From Methylobacter sp. BlB1 (GTDB lineage: Bacteria; Pseudomonadota; Gammaproteobacteria; Methylococcales; Methylomonadaceae), in NCBI RefSeq assembly GCF_015476545.1, contig NZ_JADMKV010000051.1, forward strand, positions 1-34,257: 34,257 nucleotides of DNA, in the 5' to 3' direction. This document shows, one piece after another, positions 24,325 through 33,109 of this stretch. Every line of letters begins with the position of its first letter. The first letter of the stretch is position 1. The notes under the pieces were generated by a model that had not been told where the DNA came from, did not search any database, and saw only the letters and a program-made list of their open reading frames with translations. Both the position numbers and the translations under genes were made by a program.

Positions 24325-27300
24325 ATGGCATCAAATTACCAAGCTATCTGCGAAGAAAACCAAAAACGGTATGGGACTGATATTGGGCGCATTGGCCCGA
24401 TGCTGCTCGCAGATCGTTATGACGACAGAACGCACTTCATTTTTGAGCTGCTCCAAAACGCTGAAGATGCCTTGGCTCGACGGGGCGATTGGACAGGGCA
24501 GCGAAGTGTGTCCTTTCAGCTGACCGAAAGGAACCTGTCTTTGCGCCATTTCGGCAAACCGTTCGACGAAGCTGATGTACGTGGTGTCTGCGGTATTGCC
24601 GAGAGTACGAAAGACGAGAACTCGATTGGCCGATTCGGCATCGGTTTCAAGTCTGTCTACACGTTCACTGACAGACCCGAGATACACTCAGGCGACGAAG
24701 ATTTTGCCGTTGAAAACTACGTTCAGCCAACGTGGATAGAACGTAAACAACGGAGTTCGGACGAAACATTGATCGTCCTCCCTTTGAAGCCCGAAGACCG
24801 ATCAGCCCACGAAGAGATCACTGACGGTTTCAAGAAGCTTGGTGCTGATGCCTTGCTGTTCTTACGCCACATCAATGAGATCAATTGGAGTGTCGATGGA
24901 AATACATCGGGTGTTTATCTTCGCAGTGCCCCTGTAAGCATGGGACCAAATGTTCAGCACATTACAGTAATTGGACAGGAGAGCGATCAGCCTGAGATCG
25001 ATCAAAATTGGTTGGTTTTCCACCATGAAGTTATGGCTGATGGTCAGGAAAAAGTCGGGCGCGTTGAGGTTGCATTTTCAATTTTGCCTGATAAGAATGT
25101 ACCTGATCGTTGGGCTATACAGCCAGTCAAAACATCACCGCTCGTGGTATTTTTCCCGACTGTTGTCTCCACTAACCTCGGTTTCCTGGTGCAGGGGCCG
25201 TATCGCACGACCCCTAGCCGCGACAATATTTTACGTAGTAATCCCTGGAATCAGTATCTGGTCAAGGAGACCGCCGCATTATTGGTCGAGGCGTTGCGTT
25301 GGCTACGCGACCAAAAAATGCTCGATACATCTACATTGCGCTGTCTGCCGCTCGAACGCGAGAAGTTCCCTAAAGGTTCAATATTTGCGCCGCTTTTCGA
25401 TGCTGTGAAAGAGGCTTTGATGAATGAAGCTCTTCTACCTTGTTTCGATGGAGGATACGTCCCAGCGAAACAAACGAAGTTGGCCAGAACAAAGGAACTA
25501 CGTGAACTTTTTAGTCCCCAACAAATTGCGGTACTCTTCGGCGAGGATGTGTCAGCGTGGTTGTCTGGCGATATCACCCAGGATCGGACCCCGGAAATTC
25601 GACAGTACATCATACACGAACTAGCAGTCGCGGAAATTACGCCTCAAACCATTTTACGGGAACTCAACAAGGAATTCCTCGAAGCCCAAACCGATGACTG
25701 GGTATTAAGACTTTATGAATACCTGAATGGTCAAGAGGCAGCATTACGACGTCATTTGGATACAACACCTTTGATCCGCCTGAAAGACGGCACGCACGTT
25801 GTCGTCAGGGAAAACGGCCGTCCCAACGCGTTCTTGCCAAGCGCCATTGAGACCGGATTCCCAACAATGCGAAAAGAAGTATGTAAGACGAGAGAAGCAA
25901 GATTATTTCTCATTTCCCTCGGCATCACAGAGCCAGATCCAGTCGATGATGTCATTTGGAATATTTTGCCGCGATTTCGACAGAAAGAAGTCAATATTGC
26001 TGTCGAGAACTACACCAGAGATATCGAGCGAATCCAAGCTGCATTCAATACGGATTCGAAGCTTCAGCGTGACAAGTTGTTAAAGGAGCTGCAAGGCACT
26101 CCATTCGTTATTGTTGTGGACGCAGGCGACAGAACAAGGTATGTGTCCAAACCAGGTGACTGTTATCTTGCCACTGATCGATTAAAGCAGTTGTTCGCGG
26201 GTATTCATAAAGTTTTTATTGTTGATGACTCTTACGCTTGCCTGCGTGGCGAAAATATTCGCGAGTTGTTGGAAGCTTGTGGTGCAGTACGATGCCCGAG
26301 ACCGGTCGAGGCGCCCTATGCGCTTACCTATGACCAGAGGCGAGCTCTACGACAACAAGCTGGCCACGAAGCATTGGGCAGATGGGAGCAAATAAAGGAT
26401 TGGAATTTGCATGGATTTGACGATCTCATCAATATGTTTCATCAGCTAGAATGTGAAGAGCGTATCAAGCGAGCACGACTAATCTGGGAGAGTTTAGGAG
26501 ACCTCGAGGAGCGAAGAGGAAGAGGTGTCTTCGAGGGCAGGTATGAATGGACACACCATGGCAGCTACAAGGCAGAGTTTCCCTCCGCATTTCTACGTCA
26601 GCTTAATACCGTTTCGTGGATACCAGACGCCAATGGTGAGTTGCAGCGACCAGACTTAGTGGTATTCGATACATTGGGATGGAAAGCTAATCCGTTCTTA
26701 CTAACGAAAATTACCTTTAAGCCTCCAATCATCGAACAGCTTGCGAAAGAAGCTGGTATAGATCCAGCTCTGCTTGATTTATTAAAGAAACATGGAATCA
26801 CCAGTGAGGCCGAATTTAAGTCTCGCCTCGGCATTACAGAGCAGCCGTCAGAACCGGAAGTCAAACTGGAACCTACACAAATGACTAGTGATAATGTCTA
26901 CGATGACGCAAAGGATTTGTATGGAGATATGTCTGACTTTCCTCTCGGAGATCCTGATCCCAGCGGTGGTGACAATATCAGAGCCGGTGGAGCTAATGAT
27001 GGAAGAAACGGCAGTACGAGTGGGGCAGGTAATTCGCGTGAGGGTGGCCGAGGAGCTGATGGTGGTTCACCAGATACCGATGGTAAGACTGGATCGCATG
27101 GTGGTACGGGCGGAGGTACTCACGGAAAAAGATCGCCCGGTCATGCAGGTGGCCGTCCTTTCATTTCCTACGTAGGAACCCATCTAGACGAAGAGGAATC
27201 CGATCCAGATGGGTTGGACCAAGCTGCCAGGATGAAAATCGAGGAGTTGGCAATTCAAAAAATCATCAAGATCGAACCAAAATTGAATCGAACTCCCGTA

Positions 27301-27576
27301 TTCAATCCTGGATATGACCTTTACGAAAAAGGTATAGACGGCCAGCCGATTCGGTGGGTAGAGGTCAAGGCAATGAGCGGTACTCTAGCTGACAGACCTG
27401 TGGGGCTATCTAAAAAGCAATTTGTAGAAGCCCAAAAGCGTGGCTCTGCATATTGGTTATATGTGGTTGAGCAAGCTTCGGACCCCGATAAGTTTAGAAT
27501 TCTCCGAATACAAGATCCAGTAACTCACGCGCGGACGTTTACATTCGATCACGGTTGGATTGGAATTGCCAAATAG
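24325..27576 (+). CDS. Sacsin/Hsp90-like ATPase with C-terminal DUF3883 domain
   Basis: The 1083-residue protein begins with a GHKL ATPase of the sacsin N-terminal type: FELLQNAEDAL (Glu41, Asn45), then SIGRFGIGFKSVYTFTD (the glycine lid), and TTPSRDNILRSN. A long helical middle follows. At about 875-945 there is a low-complexity linker very rich in Gly, Ser, Asp and Asn. The C-terminus is DUF3883, with NPGYDLYEKG (Asp998) and IRWVEVKAMSG (Glu1013, Lys1015), a likely PD-(D/E)XK metal site. AGGG lies seven bases before the start. Large proteins of this design occur in defence islands, where they are suspected ATP-driven effectors. It follows Res in the same direction, so it may be an added effector or sensor of this restriction locus. 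Confidence 0.8.
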   Translation: MASNYQAICEENQKRYGTDIGRIGPMLLADRYDDRTHFIFELLQNAEDALARRGDWTGQRSVSFQLTERNLSLRHFGKPFDEADVRGVCGIAESTKDENSIGRFGIGFKSVYTFTDRPEIHSGDEDFAVENYVQPTWIERKQRSSDETLIVLPLKPEDRSAHEEITDGFKKLGADALLFLRHINEINWSVDGNTSGVYLRSAPVSMGPNVQHITVIGQESDQPEIDQNWLVFHHEVMADGQEKVGRVEVAFSILPDKNVPDRWAIQPVKTSPLVVFFPTVVSTNLGFLVQGPYRTTPSRDNILRSNPWNQYLVKETAALLVEALRWLRDQKMLDTSTLRCLPLEREKFPKGSIFAPLFDAVKEALMNEALLPCFDGGYVPAKQTKLARTKELRELFSPQQIAVLFGEDVSAWLSGDITQDRTPEIRQYIIHELAVAEITPQTILRELNKEFLEAQTDDWVLRLYEYLNGQEAALRRHLDTTPLIRLKDGTHVVVRENGRPNAFLPSAIETGFPTMRKEVCKTREARLFLISLGITEPDPVDDVIWNILPRFRQKEVNIAVENYTRDIERIQAAFNTDSKLQRDKLLKELQGTPFVIVVDAGDRTRYVSKPGDCYLATDRLKQLFAGIHKVFIVDDSYACLRGENIRELLEACGAVRCPRPVEAPYALTYDQRRALRQQAGHEALGRWEQIKDWNLHGFDDLINMFHQLECEERIKRARLIWESLGDLEERRGRGVFEGRYEWTHHGSYKAEFPSAFLRQLNTVSWIPDANGELQRPDLVVFDTLGWKANPFLLTKITFKPPIIEQLAKEAGIDPALLDLLKKHGITSEAEFKSRLGITEQPSEPEVKLEPTQMTSDNVYDDAKDLYGDMSDFPLGDPDPSGGDNIRAGGANDGRNGSTSGAGNSREGGRGADGGSPDTDGKTGSHGGTGGGTHGKRSPGHAGGRPFISYVGTHLDEEESDPDGLDQAARMKIEELAIQKIIKIEPKLNRTPVFNPGYDLYEKGIDGQPIRWVEVKAMSGTLADRPVGLSKKQFVEAQKRGSAYWLYVVEQASDPDKFRILRIQDPVTHARTFTFDHGWIGIAK

Positions 27577-27752
27577 ATCCTGGATTCAGTTTCTAGAGCA
27601 ATTATCTGTTATTTGAAATCAACTAATGCTATTAAAATTGAGCTATCACTGATAGCGGATATGATCGAAGATTGTCTAGCTTATGGTAATTAGGGATGAT
27701 ATACAGAAATATTTGTTAGGGTACAGAGTTGCCCATATATGGAAATTAATCA
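27577..27752. promoter_or_regulatory. Likely promoter/operator region of the Septu operon
   Basis: A short perfect inverted repeat GCTATC-ACT-GATAGC (27642-27656) lies about 95 bases before the ATPase gene in AT-rich DNA, fitting a small operator. GTTAGGG at 27715-27721, preceded by ATATTT, loosely resembles the integron junctions elsewhere in the window but does not match GTTRRRY at the last base, so I do not call a cassette boundary. Confidence 0.3.
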
Positions 27753-28913
27753 ATGCATGCTATACCTGAAAATTTAATTAAGAGAAGTAATAGTGAATAT
27801 GATGTAAATGTTGTTATCGGTGAAAACGGTAGTGGAAAAAGTATTCTGCTTAATAAGATAGCTAGAGAATATATTAACTCAGGACATACTGTAGTTGCTA
27901 TTGCAACGTCAGTACATGATAAATTTGATATTAAAAGTCCTTATTTTCACTTTTTCGGTGGTAGGCAAGGGCGGAATATGGTGAGTAAAATCATCAAAAA
28001 GTCGCTATCTTATGTTGTCAGTAATAATGCTGATTATAATCGTCTTAAATCTTTAGTCAGAGTTCTTGAATATGTTGGCTATAGCCCAAGAATAGGATTA
28101 AAAATTAGACGATTCAAACCTCAAAATATTTTTCTCTTAAAGCATTCTGAAGATATCTCTGAAAGAGATATGGATGATCTTTTATATCTATTAGATAATT
28201 ACCGAGAAATATTTGGAATAGACATAGTCGTCCCCATCGACTTAGGTTATTTTATGTCCAATACATCCGCTTTATCTGCCATTTTACGGCATGAGAGCGT
28301 GATGAAAAGGTTAAAGATACTAGCTGAAGTATCTATTCTCCTTGAAAATAATCTTGGTTTTGTTGAATTAAAAGACGCGAGTTCTGGTGAGCTGATGATG
28401 ATATCGACTTTGATGCACATATCTTCAGTTATTGACTCAGAAACTGTGATTTTAATTGATGAGCCTGAAAATAGTCTTCATCCCAGATGGCAGAGAGAAT
28501 ATATCCAAAGAATATTGGATGTATTTTATTATCACCACCCAAAATTGATAGTTGCAACTCACTCTCCGCTAATTATTCCAACTGGAAGTCAGCAAGCTAA
28601 TCTCTATTCAATCAGTAAGGATAAGTTAATCAAAGTAGATCGGACTACAAGTAATAATGAAGAAATTCTTTCTGACATTTTTGGCGTAGTAACCCCTGAA
28701 AATAGATATCTCTCAGATCAATTAATTAACATCATTAATTTATATGATTCAGGCAAAATCACTTATGATGATGCAGAAATAAAAATTAATATATATAGAG
28801 AGAGAATACGCGATAAAAGACAAACTGACTTTCTTAACGGTGTCATTAAGATCATAGCAAAGATAAGGGATTCAAAAACAAGTAAGAATAATAAAGAGTT
28901 TAAAGGCGAGTAA
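27753..28913 (+). CDS. ptuA: Septu ATPase, PtuA-like
   Basis: The 386-residue protein is an ABC/SMC-type ATPase: Walker A GENGSGKS (23-30), signature ASSGELMM (Ser210-Gly212), Walker B VILIDEPENSLHP (Asp236-Glu237) and the switch His in VATHSPLI (His270). The pairing with an HNH nuclease two bases downstream is the two-gene Septu layout, where PtuA oligomers hold and control PtuB. It is somewhat short for the family. An in-frame stop just before the start means it cannot extend upstream. A tiny frame from ATG 27739 (MEINQCMLYLKI, stop) overlaps the start; it could be chance. Other OLD-like or Rad50-like ATPases are possible, but the HNH partner favours Septu. Confidence 0.75.
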   Translation: MHAIPENLIKRSNSEYDVNVVIGENGSGKSILLNKIAREYINSGHTVVAIATSVHDKFDIKSPYFHFFGGRQGRNMVSKIIKKSLSYVVSNNADYNRLKSLVRVLEYVGYSPRIGLKIRRFKPQNIFLLKHSEDISERDMDDLLYLLDNYREIFGIDIVVPIDLGYFMSNTSALSAILRHESVMKRLKILAEVSILLENNLGFVELKDASSGELMMISTLMHISSVIDSETVILIDEPENSLHPRWQREYIQRILDVFYYHHPKLIVATHSPLIIPTGSQQANLYSISKDKLIKVDRTTSNNEEILSDIFGVVTPENRYLSDQLINIINLYDSGKITYDDAEIKINIYRERIRDKRQTDFLNGVIKIIAKIRDSKTSKNNKEFKGE

Positions 28914-28915
28914 AA

Positions 28916-29527
28916 ATGCCCAATAGACCCAAATTTACAGTCCATGATTTACATGCCATGCGCGCAGCTTCAGCTAAAGGGCACCAAGAATGGGACAATC
29001 CTAAGCTATCTAATTTCAAGACAAAGGTAAAAAAATTTGGACTTTTAAAAACACACAAGAGATGCTGCTATTGCGGAAGAAACCTGCATGGGGAGTTCCC
29101 TATGGTAATAGATATTGAACATATATTACCCAAGTCGAGTTTCTTAAAGCACATGTTTACTATGAAAAATCTGAGTGTTGCGTGTAAAAGGTGCAACATG
29201 AACATAAAGAAAAATAAAACAGATTTTTTATCCGTACAAATAAGTAGTGGGACAAAGAAGGTTTTTAAATCAAAGTACTATAAGTTTATTCATCCTAATT
29301 TAGATAATTATGATGCGCATTTAGAATTGCATATGGAGCAAAAAGGAAGAAAGGTTTTGTTAAAGTACAGTATTGTTAACCATAGTGAAAAAGGCTCATA
29401 TACATATAATTATTTTAAACTAAGGCAACTTGAATTAGATACTTTTGATAAATTCCAAGGGGGAAGTGGACGTCAAGAAATCAGTAATTCGAATTATCAA
29501 GCAGAATTTAACCAATTAACCGCTTAA
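28916..29527 (+). CDS. ptuB: Septu HNH endonuclease, PtuB-like
   Basis: The 203-residue protein has an HNH fold with zinc-binding pairs: CCYCG (Cys50, Cys51 and Cys53) and VACKRCN (Cys90, Cys93). The catalytic segment is IDIEHILPKSS (Asp66, His69), followed by Asn94 and a basic NIKKNKTDF. This matches the PtuB type of nuclease that cuts nucleic acid once released by infection, as known for Septu. The start is two bases after the ATPase stop with GGCGAG upstream, so the pair is co-translated. No reverse transcriptase or msr/msd RNA is near, so this is not the retron version of PtuAB. Confidence 0.75.
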   Translation: MPNRPKFTVHDLHAMRAASAKGHQEWDNPKLSNFKTKVKKFGLLKTHKRCCYCGRNLHGEFPMVIDIEHILPKSSFLKHMFTMKNLSVACKRCNMNIKKNKTDFLSVQISSGTKKVFKSKYYKFIHPNLDNYDAHLELHMEQKGRKVLLKYSIVNHSEKGSYTYNYFKLRQLELDTFDKFQGGSGRQEISNSNYQAEFNQLTA

Positions 29528-29541
29528 CAGATAAATTAACG

Positions 29542-29558
29542 GATGCCTTAGGTGCATC
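29542..29558 (+). terminator. Weak terminator-like hairpin after the Septu operon
   Basis: GATGC (29542-29546) and GCATC (29554-29558) form a short stem 15 bases after the PtuB stop, followed by TGATTTTACC. The stem is only 5 bp and the T-run has four bases, so this is a weak candidate. Confidence 0.35.
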
Positions 29559-29766
29559 TGATTTTACCATTAAATTCTAATTTCAAATCTGATTGACCGG
29601 TGGGTGACTTATATAATTCTGAATTTGATCTGAAAGTTTCAAACATTGTTTTAAGTGGATCCTGACATTGATTGTCTCGGTTTGGCTAAAATGAATAGCT
29701 GCTATGTGCCATTTCCAGCCTGTCGATAAGTCTTTTCGAATGGCAGCTATGAATCACAAATTGTTC

Positions 29767-29888
29767 GCTCAACGTTACGGTAAAGGCGTGCCGCCAACGA
29801 ATGTTCAACGAAGACACCGAATCTGATTCAAAAACCAACCTTCAAAATCGCCAACAGGCGGCGCGTCCCTTTGACCGCTGTGTTAGTA
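29767..29888 (-). repeat. attC site 3 of the minus-strand integron array (122 bp)
   Basis: In minus orientation it begins TACTAAC, continues GGTCAAAGGGACGCGCCGCC, and ends with the core GTTGAGC (29773-29767), which fits GTTRRRY. The arms are complementary. It has the same length as the site at 32988-33109 and long shared blocks (CTTCAAAATCGCCAAC, GTTCAACGAAG, CACCGAATC), so both belong to one attC family of the same integron. It closes the HD-protein cassette. Confidence 0.8.
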
Positions 29889-29959
29889 AATTTAATAGGA
29901 TGTGTCAACGAATGAGGCACATACACTCGCGAACGATGCGGTTCGTGCCTCACCGTATT

Positions 29960-31708
29960 CTACCGCGCTTTATTTGGGTCGACTTCTTCCATATATCCAT
30001 TTTCTTGTTCTTGCCGAAGGTCTATATGTTTTTTCCAATATATCAAAATTCTTTCAAGATTCTTTCCAATTTCGTCACCATATTGTTTTGTGCTGTTTTC
30101 ACGCCATGGAAAAGCAAACTTGAACTTACTTGTTTTTTCATCAAACTCGAGTAAAGCTTCATAACTCTGTAAAAGCTCTGCGCCGACAAAAGCTGATTCG
30201 CCCAAGACAGTATAACGATCCCATTCCTGCATGAGATCGACTAAAATTTGCAGATAAGCCAAAGGGTCTTCTTCAATCTGAATTTTTAGCTCGGCATTTT
30301 TCTTAACATTCCAAGTTTCTTTGGTAACGTAATCGTGAATTGCAACGGAACTACTAGCCCAAAGATCCTTTATCCAGTCCTCAAATGTAAAAAAATCCGG
30401 ATCCAGACACCGATGCTTTATATGAGGGGGAATTCTTTTATTACCTATTTTTTCTTTTATCTCTTGAAAATTTTTTTTCGAGACTTCGGTATCTTCCTTA
30501 TGTTTTGCAGTAATAATTTGTTTACTTTCTAAACCCCATACCAATTCGTACCAGAATGTCGCTGCCTGCAGTAATATAAGTCCACCACAAACCCCATGAT
30601 TGAGGTTTCTACTCTTTGTCGTAGGACCGCCTTCCCAAACGTCGCTTTCGAACTGTTTTTTTACTTCCTTTAAAATTTTTTCGGCAATTCTCGGTTCAAT
30701 GTATTTTTCATAAAATATTTCCCAAAGTTTAAAGGCTTCGAGATTTAGGTCGTATTCTTCACTATTTCGTGCGGTTAAACTTAAAAATTTATTGACGGCA
30801 TCTTCATCCTTATTCCTTATATTCTCCAGAACTCCAACATCTCTTAGGTGATCCGCAAGAGATGGAAAAGATCTTGAATCTTTAAAATTCGGTACTTTAC
30901 AATTTGCAACCACTTTCGCGATTTCTCGCGCGGCTCTAAAATCGACCTTTAGACGCTTCCATGCCCAATGGTTAAAATAATCATGCAAAGCCTTTGCGCC
31001 GTTAGTTACACGTTCATGTTCTACTTCTGAAGTAATGGAGGATAGAGAACCTTCCAAAATATAACCAATATCGTGAAGTAAACTTGCTTGAGGCCATACG
31101 TCTCCGAAGAGATTAGCAAGACCCATTGTAATTTCATTAGTGCCAAGCTTAAATTCTTTATTTATATCATCGAAATAGAATTCCTTCTCTTTTTTACTAA
31201 GGAACTCGTTTTCACCTTTTTTGCGGAACTCTTCATATTTATCTGCGTAATATATTTTTTGAAATATGTTTCTAAAGTTCTCTTGGATTATTTTAGATTT
31301 CTCGAATATATACCAACCGAGCAAATAATTGTATAGAGTATGAACAGCGTGATCACGGTGCTTTTCATAATCAACTTCACCGCTGATTTCCCGCCTTGAC
31401 TCGGCACGCCGAAAATATGCGAAACTACTTTTATCTGATATAAATAATGCATATTCTGCGAAAATGTTCGCTTTCCTGAGTCTTGCTTCATCAAGAGTGG
31501 AATAGAGAAAGCTTTGGAGAAATTCTATTGGCTTGCCACCAAGCGTATTTTCATAATGATTTAACTGTTCTGAATTTTGGCCGTCTGGTACAGCTTTTAG
31601 ACGTTCAAAATTATGGTACCAATAGAATCCGCCTTGATCATCAGTGATATAGCTGTGTAATGTATGCCTGATGTTATTATCGCGTTCGTATAACCTTTTG
31701 TCTACCAT
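29960..31708 (-). CDS. HD-domain protein in an integron cassette
   Basis: The 582-residue protein shows HD-superfamily metal ligands in order: RDHAVHTLYN (His120), SLLHDIGYILEG (His212-Asp213), NLNHGVCGG (His371) and a later Asp (QEWDRYTVLG). HD proteins are usually phosphohydrolases acting on nucleotides or cyclic nucleotides; the substrate here is unknown. No signal peptide or membrane segment is seen. A strong AAGGAG lies nine bases before the start. The gene ends about 70 bases before attC site 3 in the same orientation, so it is a cassette gene, although large for one. A nucleotide-targeting or signalling defence role is only a guess from the surroundings. Confidence 0.65.
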   Translation of the reverse strand: MVDKRLYERDNNIRHTLHSYITDDQGGFYWYHNFERLKAVPDGQNSEQLNHYENTLGGKPIEFLQSFLYSTLDEARLRKANIFAEYALFISDKSSFAYFRRAESRREISGEVDYEKHRDHAVHTLYNYLLGWYIFEKSKIIQENFRNIFQKIYYADKYEEFRKKGENEFLSKKEKEFYFDDINKEFKLGTNEITMGLANLFGDVWPQASLLHDIGYILEGSLSSITSEVEHERVTNGAKALHDYFNHWAWKRLKVDFRAAREIAKVVANCKVPNFKDSRSFPSLADHLRDVGVLENIRNKDEDAVNKFLSLTARNSEEYDLNLEAFKLWEIFYEKYIEPRIAEKILKEVKKQFESDVWEGGPTTKSRNLNHGVCGGLILLQAATFWYELVWGLESKQIITAKHKEDTEVSKKNFQEIKEKIGNKRIPPHIKHRCLDPDFFTFEDWIKDLWASSSVAIHDYVTKETWNVKKNAELKIQIEEDPLAYLQILVDLMQEWDRYTVLGESAFVGAELLQSYEALLEFDEKTSKFKFAFPWRENSTKQYGDEIGKNLERILIYWKKHIDLRQEQENGYMEEVDPNKAR

Positions 31709-32237
31709 ATAGGTTTACTCCTTATTAGTGTTTTTTCCACCTATACCCATTGCGTACTATAAGGCTAAAACATTCCATCATCTTCGCGTGTTCTAATAGC
31801 CCAAGACCGCCTCTACCTCTGATTCGGCCGCTGTGACTAAAAGAATTCTGCGCCCATCGCGCGCACTTCCATCAGCACGTCGTTTACAGCATAGCCTTCT
31901 TTCCTCGCATAAATGATTTCCAAACCACTATCTTTTATGTTACTATCCAGATCTGACTAACTTACATCAATTTTTGATTGAGTATCGGTTAATAGCACTT
32001 CAACGCTAGTTTTTCTAAATGATAGAACACATTCATTTTGAATGATAAAGAGAGAAGGATGATTCCGAAAAGTTCCTTTCGAATGACTGCAATAAGACTC
32101 TCAATCGACATTTTTAGATCTGAATTAAGAGACCGGTTTGGGTCGCTTTTTGCCTATCGATTGACTGACGTAGCTGTGCCACAACCGGTCGTTCATAAAT
32201 GGCGTAGAATGGCTGGTGAATCTCGGAAAGCGGTCCC
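31709..32237 (-). other. Long leader of the HD cassette without an intact gene
   Basis: About 530 bases separate the core of attC site 2 from the HD gene, far more than the usual short cassette leader. On the minus strand there are only coding-like scraps, for instance EIIYARKEGYAVNDVLMEVR then AMGAEFF and stop, near 31920-31840. A plus-strand frame at 32038-32250 runs into the attC and has no family resemblance. The stretch may hold a decayed earlier cassette whose attC was lost, or a promoter for the HD gene. Confidence 0.4.
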
Positions 32238-32307
32238 TCATAACGTTTGAATTCACCGGACCTGCGCGGCTTTATCGCGCCAGTCCGGGTTGAATGATGG
32301 GTTAGCC
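32238..32307 (-). repeat. attC site 2 of the minus-strand integron array (70 bp)
   Basis: In minus orientation it starts GGCTAACCCATCATTCAACC, followed by the arm CGGACTGGCGCG and its partner CGCGCAGGTCCG around a short loop, then GTGAATTCAAACGTTATGA. This is a textbook short attC (TAAC-N-TTCAA...AATTCAAACGTTA), and it begins 21 bases after the stop of the 208-aa gene. The end core GTTATGA deviates from GTTRRRY. Confidence 0.8.
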
Positions 32308-32327
32308 ATATACCTATTGATTAAGAG

Positions 32328-32954
32328 CTACATTGAAGACGAAGGGTTGCCAAATAGCCACTTAAAAAATCGTGTATTTGGTTTTGTTTTTAATCCCGCA
32401 TCTATATTGTCGAGTCCGCGAACAACTAAATAAATCCCGGCGGTAAGAATTGCAATGTACAACTCAGTATTATCTGGATGCTCTATAGAAAAACCGCTTT
32501 GTACCCGCGAAACGGCTACTGTAATACCGACTATAACTTCACTAATTCCATACAGCACACGTTGTTTTAAGCGAAGTCTGTAAAGCGATATTCCCAATAC
32601 AAGCGTCAATACGGCTGGCACAACAACAGTCAAATGCTCGCTCGAACTTTTGTACAAGAATAGAAATAGGTCATGTAAAACAACAAGCAAGCTGTAATAG
32701 AACAATCCAGAAAACGGAATAACAAAAATCGCTTTAAACAGAACGAAATTTAGTAGCCACACATCTTCAAAAGCTTTTTTTACTCCATTGCCAAAATGCG
32801 AAACGACAATTAGTGAGACAAAAATGACCCCAATGATTAGCGAGTAATTAAAGTAATCATCTCTGCTTCTGGTAAGCAACGTATATATGACTGGCAGAAT
32901 CGAAAGCACTATTACCGATATTCCACCCAACAGTGCTTGTCTTTGTTCATTCAC
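32328..32954 (-). CDS. Hypothetical 208-aa integral membrane protein, integron cassette
   Basis: Six or seven hydrophobic segments are visible, for example GGISVIVLSILPVIYTLL, SLIIGVIFVSLIVV, KAIFVIPFSGLFYYSLLVVL, VVVPAVLTLVLGISL, VIVGITVAV and LYIAILTAGIYLVV. No enzymatic motif is recognised. The gene starts about 35 bases after the core of attC site 1 and ends next to attC site 2, so it is a complete cassette. Membrane proteins of unknown function are common cassette cargo; a membrane-acting role in phage or stress response would be a guess. Confidence 0.7.
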   Translation of the reverse strand: MNEQRQALLGGISVIVLSILPVIYTLLTRSRDDYFNYSLIIGVIFVSLIVVSHFGNGVKKAFEDVWLLNFVLFKAIFVIPFSGLFYYSLLVVLHDLFLFLYKSSSEHLTVVVPAVLTLVLGISLYRLRLKQRVLYGISEVIVGITVAVSRVQSGFSIEHPDNTELYIAILTAGIYLVVRGLDNIDAGLKTKPNTRFFKWLFGNPSSSM

Positions 32955-32987
32955 TTGCCATTCTCCAGCAGGTTATATATAAATGAT

Positions 32988-33109
32988 GGCTAACGTAAAG
33001 GTAAGGGGCGCGCCGCTGAGGGACGTTCAACGAAGCCACCGAATCAGATAAAAAGCAAACCTTCAAAATCGCCAACGGGCGGCGCATCCCTTTGACCGTT
33101 TTGTTAGCT
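32988..33109 (-). repeat. attC site 1 of the minus-strand integron array (122 bp)
   Basis: In minus orientation it runs from AGCTAAC (33109-33103) through CGGTCAAAGGGATGCGCCGC and its imperfect complement GCGGCGCGCCCCTTACC to the core GTTAGCC (32994-32988). It overlaps the stop codon of the 247-aa gene (33104-33106), the usual cassette design. It is closely similar to attC site 3, with identical length. Confidence 0.85.

Noticed and set aside
26888-27175. 95-aa frame inside the sacsin-like gene
   Set aside because: It is a shifted reading of the glycine-rich linker, whose repetitive codons keep another frame open.
27715-27721. GTTAGGG before the Septu genes as a cassette core
   Set aside because: It misses GTTRRRY at the last base, and no attC follows the PtuB gene, so Septu is not called a cassette.
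27753-29527. Retron with PtuAB effectors
   Set aside because: No reverse transcriptase gene or msr/msd-like inverted repeats are next to the pair.
32038-32250. 70-aa plus-strand frame ending inside attC site 2
   Set aside because: Its stop position would suit a plus-strand cassette, but the attC asymmetry and the neighbouring genes indicate minus orientation, and the peptide is not recognised.
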